Counted from the stretch's first letter, positions 1 through 8,433 are shown. The stretch: DNA of 33,692 nt from an uncultured Bacteroides sp. (GCA_958477465.1 CAUEFX010000047.1:1-33692), one strand, 5' to 3'. Numbers and translations: made by a program. Notes: generated from the sequence alone by a model not told the origin.

Positions 1-531
1 AAAAACCGTATTATCGGTATGGGTGGCGCTTTGGATAGCTCTCGTTTCAAATATTTCTTGTCACAGGCTTTGGGCTGCAATGCCAACGAAGTAGAAGGTA
101 TGGTTATCGGTGGTCACGGTGATACTACCATGATTCCTTTGACTCGTTTCGCTACTTACAAAGGTATGCCGGTCTCTAACTTCCTGTCTGCAGAACAGTT
201 GGAGAAAGTAGCAGCCGATACAATGGTAGGAGGTGCTACATTGACTAAACTGTTGGGCACTTCTGCATGGTATGCACCGGGTGCAGCAGGAGCATTTGTT
301 GTAGAATCTATCATCCATGACCAGAAGAAGATGATTCCTTGCTCTGTAGCTCTTGAAGGAGAATACGGAGAAGAAGACATCTGCTGTGGTGTACCGGTAA
401 TCTTGGGTAAGAACGGTATTGAAAAAGTGGTTGAACTTCCGTTGAATGAAGAGGAAATGGCTAAATTCAAAGCAAGTGTAGCTGCTGTCCGCAAAACAAA
501 TGCTGCTCTTAAAGAAGTAGGCGCTCTTTAA
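1..531 (+). CDS. mdh: Malate dehydrogenase, C-terminal part (5' end outside window)
   Basis: NAD-dependent malate dehydrogenase interconverts malate and oxaloacetate in the cytoplasm. The reading frame is open from the first base, so about 176 C-terminal residues are visible; the family is about 310 residues long, so the NAD-binding half lies upstream of the window. The motif GGHGDTTMIPLTR contains the conserved catalytic His of the LDH/MDH family. Further downstream SAWYAPGAAG and GEYGEEDICCGVPVILG match the substrate-binding and C-terminal part of bacterial LDH-like MDHs. The gene ends in TAA and is followed 43 bases later by a strong terminator, so it appears to end its transcription unit. 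It has no visible link to the sugar-utilization genes downstream. Confidence 0.95.
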   Translation, partial: KNRIIGMGGALDSSRFKYFLSQALGCNANEVEGMVIGGHGDTTMIPLTRFATYKGMPVSNFLSAEQLEKVAADTMVGGATLTKLLGTSAWYAPGAAGAFVVESIIHDQKKMIPCSVALEGEYGEEDICCGVPVILGKNGIEKVVELPLNEEEMAKFKASVAAVRKTNAALKEVGAL

Positions 532-573
532 TAATTGGAGGCTATTGCTTAGCCGTCATAAAAACATATTCCG

Positions 574-612
574 GCGGGACATTCTCAGACAAGAGTGTCT
601 CGCTGTTTTTTT
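574..612 (+). terminator. Rho-independent terminator after mdh
   Basis: A 10-bp stem (GCGGGACATT at 574-583 with AGTGTCTCGC at 594-603, including two G:T pairs) encloses a 10-base loop and is followed by TG and seven T's at 606-612. It lies 43 bases after the mdh stop. It also overlaps the region that would be coding if the next gene began at the upstream TTG (545), which argues for the ATG at 623. Confidence 0.85.
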
Positions 613-622
613 GACTAAAAAA

Positions 623-1801
623 ATGAACAACAACGTCTATTTGGCATCCAAACCTCGATATGAGATATTGGATGGATTACGGGGGGTAGCAGCCATGATT
701 GTAGTTGCTTTTCACCTCTTTGAAACTTATTCGGCAGGACCGGACAGCCAGATCCTGAATCATGGTTACTTGGCTGTCGATTTCTTCTTCGTACTTTCGG
801 GATTTGTCATTGGATATGCCTATGATGACCGTTGGAGCGAAATGAGTACTTGGAACTTTTTCAAACGCCGCTTGATCCGGTTGCATCTGATGCTCATCAT
901 GGGAACTGTTATTGGCGCTATTTTCTTCTATCTCGGTGATAGCAGTAATTTTCAGTTGATAGCTGATACTCCTTGGTGGAAGGTGATGTTATTGATGCTG
1001 TTCTGTTGCACGATGTTGCCGGCTCTAAAATCGTGGGACATTCGTGGATGGGCCGAAACCAATCCGTTAAATGGAGCTACCTGGTCGCTGATGTGGGAGT
1101 ATCTTGCCAATATAGTCTACGCCCTCTTCGTCCGAAGATTTTCTAAGTCAGTCTTGGCTATATTGGTCGTTGTTTCTGCATTCTTCACACTCGACATCTG
1201 TCTCAATCTCGATGTATTCGGACTCCTGGCAGGACGGATGTATGCCGCCAATACGGTAATCGGCGGCTGGTGCATCGATGCCGAGCAGGGCTATATTGGT
1301 ATTGGGCGTCTACTCTATCCGTTCTTCTGCGGATTGTTGCTCTCTCGTATGGGAAAGCTCATCTCGGTGAGAGGAGGATTCTGGTGGTGCTCGCTCTTGA
1401 TTGCCATTCTACTCTGCATGCCGTGCATACCGGGAGGCGAACGCGGCACATGGACTTGCGGCAATGGAATCTACAATGCTTTCGTTATTCTCGTAATGTT
1501 TCCTCTCATTGTGTTAATGGGTGCAGGAAGCAAAGTGACGGACAAGCGGAGCATTGCCGTTTGTAAATGGCTCGGAGAAATTTCTTATCCGCTCTATGTT
1601 ACTCACTTCCCGTTGGTATATGTGCAGATAGCCTGGGTTTCCACTCATAAAGATGCTCCACTCGGCACTCACATATTTGTTGCCGTCAGTCTCTTTGTTT
1701 TCGCCATCTTTATGGCATGGGCTGCCTACAAGCTCTATGATGTGCCGGTAAGAGAATGGTTGACAAAGAAACTGTTTACAACAGTAAGGAGAGAACAATG
1801 A
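623..1801 (+). CDS. Acyltransferase 3 family membrane protein
   Basis: This is a 392-residue integral membrane protein of the acyltransferase 3 family (OafA/YrhL type), which transfers acetyl or other acyl groups to sugars of cell-envelope glycans. The family hallmark is at the N terminus: RYEILDGLRGVAAMIVVAFH, with the conserved His in the first transmembrane segment. It is followed by YLAVDFFFVLSGFVIG and by FFKRRLIRLH, a positively charged loop typical of the family. About ten hydrophobic segments run through the protein. The frame stays open back to a TTG at 545, but that extension would be read through the mdh terminator, so the ATG at 623 was chosen. The acceptor cannot be read from sequence. 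The gene is separated from the PUL by 271 bases and may not belong to it. Confidence 0.85.
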   Translation: MNNNVYLASKPRYEILDGLRGVAAMIVVAFHLFETYSAGPDSQILNHGYLAVDFFFVLSGFVIGYAYDDRWSEMSTWNFFKRRLIRLHLMLIMGTVIGAIFFYLGDSSNFQLIADTPWWKVMLLMLFCCTMLPALKSWDIRGWAETNPLNGATWSLMWEYLANIVYALFVRRFSKSVLAILVVVSAFFTLDICLNLDVFGLLAGRMYAANTVIGGWCIDAEQGYIGIGRLLYPFFCGLLLSRMGKLISVRGGFWWCSLLIAILLCMPCIPGGERGTWTCGNGIYNAFVILVMFPLIVLMGAGSKVTDKRSIAVCKWLGEISYPLYVTHFPLVYVQIAWVSTHKDAPLGTHIFVAVSLFVFAIFMAWAAYKLYDVPVREWLTKKLFTTVRREQ

Positions 1802-1904
1802 AAATCCGTTGGGGGAGTCGGCTGTGGTCAACATTTGTTCAATGGTTGATATTCCCGCAGCTACTTCCCCTTTCGTTTGCTACATTGGGTACAAGGTCTC
1901 GTGG

Positions 1905-1932
1905 AGGTTTCCTGTGTTGAGGATAGCCTTTT
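1905..1932 (+). terminator. Possible weak terminator after the acyltransferase gene
   Basis: AGGTTTCCT (1905-1913) and AGGATAGCCT (1920-1929) can pair as two short helices (AGG/CCT and TCCT/AGGA) around an internal loop, followed by a short T-rich run. The stem is short and interrupted. It is listed because it is the only terminator-like structure in the 271-base gap. Confidence 0.3.
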
Positions 1933-1959
1933 GGTTTTATCATATTCTTTTCTTTTGAA

Positions 1960-1988
1960 TTAATTGCATTTTAATTCTAATTTAAGCC
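1960..1988 (+). promoter_or_regulatory. Tandem heptamer array, putative SARP-type operator of the GH2 gene
   Basis: Three heptamers lie exactly 11 bp apart on the + strand: TTAATTG (1960-1966), TTAATTC (1971-1977) and the weaker TTAAGCC (1982-1988), with 4-bp spacers. The third ends 31 bp before the TTACTTTG element at 2020. The same number of repeats, the same period and the same 31-bp distance are found upstream of susC (8374-8402 and 8434). SARP activators of actinomycetes bind heptameric direct repeats with an 11-bp period. Binding by the regulator at 5588-8191 is inference. Confidence 0.55.
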
Positions 1989-2019
1989 TTTCTCGCCATT
2001 CTTTTTAATATCTTCCTTC

Positions 2020-2027
2020 TTACTTTG
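2020..2027 (+). promoter_or_regulatory. Probable -7 promoter element of the GH2 gene
   Basis: TTACTTTG matches the Bacteroides -7 consensus TAnnTTTG at seven of eight positions. No convincing -33 TTTG is seen at the usual distance, which fits an activator-dependent promoter. Transcription from here would give a leader of roughly 40 bases before the ATG at 2073. An identical octamer is present upstream of susC at 8434. Confidence 0.5.
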
Positions 2028-2072
2028 TCCCCGAAAGAAAAATACCAGAGAAAACATTAAAAATTAACGAAT

Positions 2073-5000
2073 ATGAAGAAAAGGTTTATTTTACTATGTA
2101 GTTTTTTGGCAACCTTTACTTGGCAGCCTGTAGAAACGTATGCACAAACATTCCAAGGGGCAAACAACGAAAAAGTGGTCTATCCTTATACATACGCTCC
2201 TTCTGAAGGCTTAGTGAACAAAACTGAAAAAGAATATCGAAAAGAAATCTGCCTGAATGGTTATTGGGACTTCCTGCCGGTAACACTCCCCCAAGAATAC
2301 AAACAGGGAAAAGGGAAAGCACCCGAATTGTCTCTTCCGGCAGAAGATTGTACATGGAGTACAACCCGTATCAAAATACCTTCACCTTGGAATATCAACT
2401 CCTTTGCTTACCGTGACCTTGAAGGCCCCGACCACCGTAACTACCCTTCCTATCCCAAAGAATGGGAACAGGTAAAGATGGCATGGATGAAAAAAAATAT
2501 CATAATTCCGGCAGACTGGGCAGGAGAACAGATCAAATTATATTTTGAGGCTGTAGCGGGCTTCGCCGAAATATATATCAACAAGGAGAAAGTGGGCGAA
2601 AACTTCGATCTCTTCCTTCCGTTCAGCCTCGACATTACCGACAAGGTGCAACCGGGACAAACGGCAGAAGTTCTGGTCGGTGTGCGCAGCCAGCAGTTGT
2701 TTGAGGACAACAGCACTGTAGGCCGCCGTATCGTGCCCGCAGGTTCCATGTGGGGATATCATATAAACGGTATCTGGCAAGATGTATATCTGTTAGCTCT
2801 TCCTAAAATACATATAGAGGATGTATATGTGAAACCGCTTGTTTCACAAAACAGATTGGAAGTGGAAGTAACCGTGCAGAACCATACGGACCGGAAAGTA
2901 AACCTGCAATTGCAAGGTAACATCCGCGAATGGATCAATCAGGCGGGAACAGATCTTAATTCAGCTCCCGTACCGGCTTGGACATTGGGTACGGAAGCAC
3001 TGCAAGTAGCCCCAATCAATGTGTCTGTAGCAGCCGGAACTTCTCAAAAGGTAACATTGCAAGTACCCGTCAGCGAAAATGCGTTGGCTTATTGGACTCC
3101 GGAACACCCCAATCTCTATGCTTTACAGCTTTCGGTCAAGGATAAAAAGAAGACACTGGATTTAAAATTCGAACGTTTTGGCTGGCGAGAATGGACATTA
3201 CAGGGTACTACGCAATGCCTGAACGGAAAACCATACACACTACGCAGTGACTCTTGGCACTTTATGGGCATCCCACAACTGACTCGTCGCTATGCGTGGG
3301 CTTGGTTTACTGCCATCAAGGGTATGAACGGCAATGCGGTTCGTCCTCATGCGCAAATCTATCCGCGTTTCTATCTGGATCTGGCAGACGAAATGGGCAT
3401 CTGTGTGCTGAACGAGACTGCCAACTGGGCCAGTGACGGTGGACCGAAATTGGATTCCGAGCACTTTTGGGAAATATCCAAAGAACACTTGAAGCGCTTT
3501 GTCCTGCGTGACCGCAACCATGCTTCCGTCTTTGGCTGGAGTATCAGCAATGAGAACAAGCCGGTTATTTTGCATGTATATAACAAGCCTGAACTGATGC
3601 CTCTCCAGATGAAAGCTTGGGAAGAGTGGCGTGACATTGTCCGCCGGTACGACCCGACCCGTCCTTGGATTTCCGCAGACGGCGAAGACGATGGCGACGG
3701 AATCCTGCCTGTTACCGTGGGACATTACGGTGATATGAATTCAATGAAACACTGGGTTGAAATAGGCAAGCCTTGGGGGATCGGTGAACACAGTATGGCT
3801 TACTACGGTACACCCGAACAGGTAGCCAAGTACAATGGTGAGCGCGCCTATGAGTCACAGGAGGGGCGTATGGAAGGTCTTGCCAATGAATGTTACAATC
3901 TGATTGCCAGCCAGCGCCGCATGGGGGCATCCTACAGTACGGTGTTCAACATGGTATGGTATGCTTTGAAACCGCTTCCATTAGGTAAAAAGGACATCGG
4001 CACAAAGCCGGTGGCGGAGGAAGACGGCATCTTCTTCACGGAATACAAAGAAGGTGTGCCGGGTGTACAACCCGAACGTGTAGGACCCTATTGCACGACC
4101 TTCAATCCGGGTTACGATCCAAGTTTGCCGCTTTACCAGGAGTGGCCCTTGTATGCTGCCATGCGTGCTGCCAATACACCTGCCGGTCCGGCTTGGTGTG
4201 AATGGGCATCGGTGGACAAACAAAAGTACGAGGCACCTGCCGCACTGGCACCTGCCAAGCAATACAAAGAGGTGATTTTCGTGGGCAACACGGAGGGCCG
4301 TTTGAAACAGTTGTTGGATGCCCAAGGAGTGAAATTTACAACCGAAGTGACATCTCCCACCAAACTGCTTTACATCGTGGACGGTAGCTGTGCACTGGAT
4401 GAAACAACCCGTAAGAAGATGCAGAAGCAGATTGCCAAAGGTGCCGATGTATGGATTTTCGGGGTAGTACCCGCCACGGTGGAGAGCTACAACGAAATCC
4501 TGCCGCTGCCCATTGCACTGGACGAATTGAAACGTTCTTCTTTCCTGCCTGTGCAGAAGTCTTGGGTTCGCGGATTGAATAACTCCGACTTCTACTTCTG
4601 TGAACTCCAAAAGAGTGATGCTGCCAACTACACGCTGAAAGGTGCATTCGTAGAAGAGGGAGATGTGTTGCTTCATGCCTGTAAGACCGATTGGCGTCGT
4701 TGGAACAAACGTGCCGAGGAAATCAAGACTGCCGGTACACTCCGCAGTGAAAACGAATGTACCGCGGCAACGCCGGTCTTCGTGAAATGTCAGCGCGGTA
4801 ATTCCACTTTCTATGTTAGCACACTGACCGAGTTTGCCAACTCGGAGAAAGGGTACAACACGTTGAACGCCATTCTGACCAATGCCGGCATTCCTTACCG
4901 GAAACCGGATGTGAATATTGATGAGGTTTTCTTCCTGCGCGACAACCAGATGAATTTTCCCGTTGCTACCCGTAGCAAAATGGTGAAAGACGGAGACCAA

Positions 5001-5327
5001 TGGACATTGGAACTCTATGTTTTCAGCCCTCGTCCGCTGGACGACCTGCTGATTGAACCGAACATGCCGAAACTCTCACTCTTTGTCAAAGCCAAACAAC
5101 GCCAATTATTCATCAATGACAGACCATACGAAGCGGTTTCACACAATGGACGTAACGAGGTAATCTACAAGGAACTTCCCTTGTTGCAGGGATGGAACAA
5201 ACTGGTGCTGAAAGTGGGTGACAGCGATTATCATAATAATGAATTTACCGCTTATTTCAAATGCGATAACCAAAAGGAATTCCTGCCATTGTTGAAGGCA
5301 GAGTTTGTGAATCCGGAAGTGAAATAA
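2073..5327 (+). CDS. Exported GH2-family glycoside hydrolase with GATase-like C-terminal region
   Basis: A 1084-residue exported glycosidase; GH2 enzymes release terminal beta-linked galactose, mannose or glucuronate by a retaining mechanism, and the specificity here is unknown. A signal peptide covers residues 1-25 (cleavage near TYA-Q). Order: jelly-roll sugar-binding domain (about 60-240, motif INGIWQDVYL), Ig-like domain (about 245-370), TIM barrel (about 375-715), a Rossmann/GATase-like region (about 730-945), and a C-terminal beta-sandwich. The likely acid/base is E494 in WSISNEN and the nucleophile E572 in GIGEHS; the 78-residue spacing suits the family. It has its own promoter with the heptamer array and is closed by the terminator at 5429, so it forms a separate unit beside the PUL regulator. 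Signal peptidase I-type export suggests the periplasm. Confidence 0.85.
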   Translation: MKKRFILLCSFLATFTWQPVETYAQTFQGANNEKVVYPYTYAPSEGLVNKTEKEYRKEICLNGYWDFLPVTLPQEYKQGKGKAPELSLPAEDCTWSTTRIKIPSPWNINSFAYRDLEGPDHRNYPSYPKEWEQVKMAWMKKNIIIPADWAGEQIKLYFEAVAGFAEIYINKEKVGENFDLFLPFSLDITDKVQPGQTAEVLVGVRSQQLFEDNSTVGRRIVPAGSMWGYHINGIWQDVYLLALPKIHIEDVYVKPLVSQNRLEVEVTVQNHTDRKVNLQLQGNIREWINQAGTDLNSAPVPAWTLGTEALQVAPINVSVAAGTSQKVTLQVPVSENALAYWTPEHPNLYALQLSVKDKKKTLDLKFERFGWREWTLQGTTQCLNGKPYTLRSDSWHFMGIPQLTRRYAWAWFTAIKGMNGNAVRPHAQIYPRFYLDLADEMGICVLNETANWASDGGPKLDSEHFWEISKEHLKRFVLRDRNHASVFGWSISNENKPVILHVYNKPELMPLQMKAWEEWRDIVRRYDPTRPWISADGEDDGDGILPVTVGHYGDMNSMKHWVEIGKPWGIGEHSMAYYGTPEQVAKYNGERAYESQEGRMEGLANECYNLIASQRRMGASYSTVFNMVWYALKPLPLGKKDIGTKPVAEEDGIFFTEYKEGVPGVQPERVGPYCTTFNPGYDPSLPLYQEWPLYAAMRAANTPAGPAWCEWASVDKQKYEAPAALAPAKQYKEVIFVGNTEGRLKQLLDAQGVKFTTEVTSPTKLLYIVDGSCALDETTRKKMQKQIAKGADVWIFGVVPATVESYNEILPLPIALDELKRSSFLPVQKSWVRGLNNSDFYFCELQKSDAANYTLKGAFVEEGDVLLHACKTDWRRWNKRAEEIKTAGTLRSENECTAATPVFVKCQRGNSTFYVSTLTEFANSEKGYNTLNAILTNAGIPYRKPDVNIDEVFFLRDNQMNFPVATRSKMVKDGDQWTLELYVFSPRPLDDLLIEPNMPKLSLFVKAKQRQLFINDRPYEAVSHNGRNEVIYKELPLLQGWNKLVLKVGDSDYHNNEFTAYFKCDNQKEFLPLLKAEFVNPEVK

Positions 5328-5428
5328 TCAGTGCCGCCCTCAGTTGGCAACGGACAATAAACAATCGGCTTAACCGGCAATTGGTTTCAATAAGGTAAAA
5401 AAGCTTGTTTGTTAGGATTATAGTATCA

Positions 5429-5474
5429 ACAGTTTGCCCTGTCACATCACGGCAGGGTAAACTGTTTTTCTTTT
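5429..5474 (+). terminator. Rho-independent terminator after the GH2 gene
   Basis: A 13-bp stem (5429-5441 with 5453-5465, one G:T pair) encloses an 11-base loop and runs into a T-rich tract TTTTTCTTTT at 5465-5474. It separates the GH2 transcript from the regulator gene. Confidence 0.9.
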
Positions 5475-5546
5475 AGATGCATAATGTCATATCCCCAAAC
5501 ATTGAAAATACCGTTCTCCATAATAGGCTATATTCATACAAATTGC

Positions 5547-5554
5547 TATTTTTG
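5547..5554 (+). promoter_or_regulatory. -7 promoter element of the regulator gene
   Basis: TATTTTTG matches the Bacteroides -7 consensus TAnnTTTG at every fixed position and lies 34 bases before the chosen ATG at 5588. A clear -33 TTTG is not visible. A single TTAATTG heptamer (5563-5569) overlaps the expected transcription start; no second copy lies 11 bp away. Confidence 0.55.
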
Positions 5555-5587
5555 CATTATCTTTAATTGTTAGGTCGCAATGATACT

Positions 5588-8191
5588 ATGAGATACCAAT
5601 TCTATATATTAAGCGCAATCCTGATGCTTGCTTTCAACGGCAGATTAAATGCATCGTCATTATACAATTACGGACTATATCTCCGCTCACATGCCGTGAT
5701 AGGGACCGAAAGGACCTCCCTCTATCTGGACGATAACTGTCCCTTTGCGGTGAAAGAGGATTTTACCGTCTCTTTCCAGTTGTATGTTCGTGCCAATGAG
5801 CCGGACTTCGGTTCAGTTCTTCATTTGCAGACCAATACAGGACAACTGGTCCATCTCTCCTTCATCGGCAACGAGGAGAAGCATCAGCCGGCTTTGGTGC
5901 TCAACGAGGGCATTGCCCACATCGACGCGCCCATCAGTCGTGGACGGTGGATAGAGGTTTCCATGCAGTTGCGCCGGAAGGACAATGTGGTGGAAGTGCT
6001 CTACGACGGTACGCATGTTTCGTCAATGATACCTTTGCAAGGGCTGGAGAGTGTGACGGCAATCTTCGGTAGGATGGATGGCTATTTGGCGGACGTGGCT
6101 CCCGTCAATATCCGTGAGGTACGCGTGGTTCAGGACGGTAAACCGACCCGTGAATGGAAACTTTGGAAGCATAACGGAGACCTTTGCTACGATGAACGGG
6201 CAGGAAGTGTGGCACGTGCCCAGTATCCCGTTTGGTTGATAGACAACCACATCGAATGGAAACCCGTCTGTCTGGTTCATATTCCTCAGAAGTTGAATGT
6301 AGCGTTTGATGCCCGCAGCGCCTATTTCTACTTGGTGGGCGATCGCAAGATAACGGTGCTTGACGAAGAGGGTATCACCCGACAGGAGATTCCTGTGAAC
6401 GGTGGTTATCCCGCCATCAACTACCACAACCACCTGGTGTATGATACGCTTACTAACAGTCTCGTATCCTACTCGCTACGACGGAAAATGGCATCGCGTT
6501 TCTCGTTCGACACCGGAATGTGGAGTAACCGCGAACCCTCTGCCGATGAGCCGCGTTATTATAACCATGCCCGCGCATTCAACCCCGCAGACTCGTCGTT
6601 CTACTTCTTCGGTGGATACGGTTTCTACCAGTACCGTAATGAACTCTTCCGCATGAAGTCCGGTTCCAATCAGGTGGAGCAGGTAGAGTACGAACGTCCG
6701 TATTACCCACGTTATTCGGCGGCAATGGGAATCGTGGGCGATGAACTTTACATCTTTGGCGGACGCGGTAATAAATACGGTAAACAGGAGTTGAGCTCTG
6801 AATATTTCTACAGCCTCTGTGCCTTAAACCTAAAGACGCGGCAGTCACGCCTGGTGTGGGAACGTCAGCAAGCCAAGGAGAGTACCATTATGGCATCGTC
6901 GATGTATTTCAATCCCTCAGACAGTTCGTTCTACGCCGTTTCATTGGAGGAGGGAGGTGTGTTGTGGAAAGTTTCCATTCAGGATACCGTTTGTACTGAG
7001 GTTTCCAAACCTATCGGTAATCTTTCCGGCTACCAGGACTTGGATTTCTGTCTCTATGCCTCACCGGCGCATGGCAAGCTGTTCCTTGTTATGGATAAAA
7101 TTCTGAGCGACCATTCGCACGATCTTGCCATCTATTCCATCAACATGCCGCTGGTGGACGAGGTGGACATCCGGCAGACTGTTTCCGAAAAGGCAACTTT
7201 TGCTAACGGCTGGTGGCTGTGGCTGATGGGTGGGATGTTGCTACTTGTGGTGACATTCTTCCTCCTACGTCGCTATGTCCGGAAGGAACACCGTTCTGCT
7301 CCTGTTACTGTTCCTTCCATGCCTTCATCCTCCGAACCGGAACATCCGCACGAGGAGACGGAAGTACCCGCTGTGCCTGTCGAACTGGTGGAATCATCGC
7401 TCGTTGAGTCTGAGGCCTCCGTAGCCGAGCCGGTTGTCCCTACTACCTTCCAACCGACAGGTTACTACGATCGTAGCCGATCCGCCATCTCTCTGTTGGG
7501 TAGTTTTAACGTGTGCGACAAGCAGGGAAACGATATTACTACGAGCTTCACACCTCGTCTCAAACACCTGCTTATCCTGTTAGTCCTTTATACCGAAAAA
7601 TACCCACAAGGTATTCTTGCTTCCAAAGTGACCGAAATACTCTGGCCCGATAAGGAAGAAACTGCTGCCCGCAACAACCGTAATGTCACTCTGCGTAAGC
7701 TTCGTATCCTATTGGAAAGCATAGGTGATGTGGAAATCATTACCGAAAATAACTTCCTGCGTATTCGTTGGGGGGAGGATGTCTTTTGCGATTATCATGC
7801 GACTCTTACCTGTATTTCTAACTTCCGTGACCAGAAGGATGAAGAGCTGCTGAACTGTATATTGGAATTGCTACTTTACGGTCCGTTGCTCCCCAATACG
7901 ATTCTTGACTGGTTGGACAACTTCAAAGATGCCTACTCCAGCAATGCCATCGACTTATTGCGTAATCTGCTGGAACTGGAACTTCAGCGCGGTTGCCAGG
8001 AAATGGTCATCCGTTTGGCCGATATCATGTTCCTGCATGATCCGTTGAACGAAGAAGCGCTCGCTGCCAAATGTGCTGTCCTCTCTGCACAAGGTAAAAA
8101 AGGCATCGCCCGTAAAGTATACGCCCGCTTCTGCAAAGAATACCGCGAGTTGATGGGTGAAGAATACAAGGTCGAGTTTGCAGATTTATAA
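5588..8191 (+). CDS. Membrane-spanning SARP-like regulator with LamG/Kelch periplasmic sensor
   Basis: An 867-residue one-component regulator, inferred to sense a glycan in the periplasm and act on DNA from the membrane. Order: signal peptide (about 1-24); LamG/concanavalin-like domain (about 25-200); Kelch-like beta-propeller (about 220-520, motifs SSFYFFGGYG and DELYIFGGRG); one transmembrane helix (about 540-562, WLWLMGGMLLLVVTFFLL) followed by RRYVRKEHR, placing the C terminus in the cytoplasm; a Pro/Glu/Ser-rich linker (about 565-630); an OmpR/SARP-type winged helix (about 632-725, with NNRNVTLRKLRILLESIG as the recognition-helix region); and a BTAD-like helical domain (about 740-867, DPLNEEALAAKCAVLSAQGK). 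The ATG at 5588 was chosen over an upstream TTG at 5567, which lies next to the promoter. It precedes susC, is the only regulator in the window, and may be annotated elsewhere simply as a Kelch or galactose-oxidase-like protein. Confidence 0.8.
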   Translation: MRYQFYILSAILMLAFNGRLNASSLYNYGLYLRSHAVIGTERTSLYLDDNCPFAVKEDFTVSFQLYVRANEPDFGSVLHLQTNTGQLVHLSFIGNEEKHQPALVLNEGIAHIDAPISRGRWIEVSMQLRRKDNVVEVLYDGTHVSSMIPLQGLESVTAIFGRMDGYLADVAPVNIREVRVVQDGKPTREWKLWKHNGDLCYDERAGSVARAQYPVWLIDNHIEWKPVCLVHIPQKLNVAFDARSAYFYLVGDRKITVLDEEGITRQEIPVNGGYPAINYHNHLVYDTLTNSLVSYSLRRKMASRFSFDTGMWSNREPSADEPRYYNHARAFNPADSSFYFFGGYGFYQYRNELFRMKSGSNQVEQVEYERPYYPRYSAAMGIVGDELYIFGGRGNKYGKQELSSEYFYSLCALNLKTRQSRLVWERQQAKESTIMASSMYFNPSDSSFYAVSLEEGGVLWKVSIQDTVCTEVSKPIGNLSGYQDLDFCLYASPAHGKLFLVMDKILSDHSHDLAIYSINMPLVDEVDIRQTVSEKATFANGWWLWLMGGMLLLVVTFFLLRRYVRKEHRSAPVTVPSMPSSSEPEHPHEETEVPAVPVELVESSLVESEASVAEPVVPTTFQPTGYYDRSRSAISLLGSFNVCDKQGNDITTSFTPRLKHLLILLVLYTEKYPQGILASKVTEILWPDKEETAARNNRNVTLRKLRILLESIGDVEIITENNFLRIRWGEDVFCDYHATLTCISNFRDQKDEELLNCILELLLYGPLLPNTILDWLDNFKDAYSSNAIDLLRNLLELELQRGCQEMVIRLADIMFLHDPLNEEALAAKCAVLSAQGKKGIARKVYARFCKEYRELMGEEYKVEFADL

Positions 8192-8215
8192 ACAGATAAG
8201 AATGATATTCAGTGT

Positions 8216-8252
8216 AGAGGCACATCTCTTTTTAAATAGGAGATGTGCCTCT
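8216..8252 (+). terminator. Perfect 13-bp inverted repeat after the regulator gene (probable terminator without T-run)
   Basis: AGAGGCACATCTC (8216-8228) and GAGATGTGCCTCT (8240-8252) form a perfect 13-bp stem with an 11-base loop, 25 bases after the regulator stop. Neither side has a T-run, so it may be a weak terminator or an mRNA 3'-end stabiliser. Confidence 0.5.
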
Positions 8253-8351
8253 GTTACATAATGGATTGCTCTTACATAAAACAGGTATTTGTTTACTTTT
8301 TCTCTGAATCCAATAAGAAGATGGATTGTTGATAATCTTACCGAATATCGA

Positions 8352-8402
8352 TTAATTTTTAGGGTTTATTAAATTAATTGTTTTTTAATTGCCATTTAAT
8401 TA
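8352..8402 (+). promoter_or_regulatory. Tandem heptamer array, putative SARP-type operator of the susC operon
   Basis: TTAATTG (8374-8380), TTAATTG (8385-8391) and TTAATTA (8396-8402) are spaced exactly 11 bp apart with 4-bp spacers. A fourth copy, TTAATTT (8352-8358), lies 22 bp upstream in the same phase. The last repeat ends 31 bp before the TTACTTTG element at 8434, the same register as at 1960-1988. Because TTAA is self-complementary the orientation of the site is not certain. Recognition by the adjacent SARP-like regulator is inference from repeat geometry and gene position. Confidence 0.6.
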
Positions 8403-8433
8403 TTATGTTCCCGCTAATTTAATACACCGTAAA

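Noticed and set aside
545..622. Upstream TTG start that would lengthen the acyltransferase by 26 residues
   Set aside because: The extension is read through the mdh terminator hairpin and T-run, has no family similarity, and the family motif begins just after the ATG at 623.
3981..5000. 339-codon open frame on the - strand
   Set aside because: It lies wholly antisense to the GH2 gene, has no recognisable domain, and looks like a codon-bias shadow.
5588..8191. Interpretation of the Kelch protein as a galactose oxidase or other Kelch enzyme
   Set aside because: The transmembrane helix and the C-terminal winged helix with BTAD-like domain fit a regulator, and no copper-oxidase active-site pattern was recognised.
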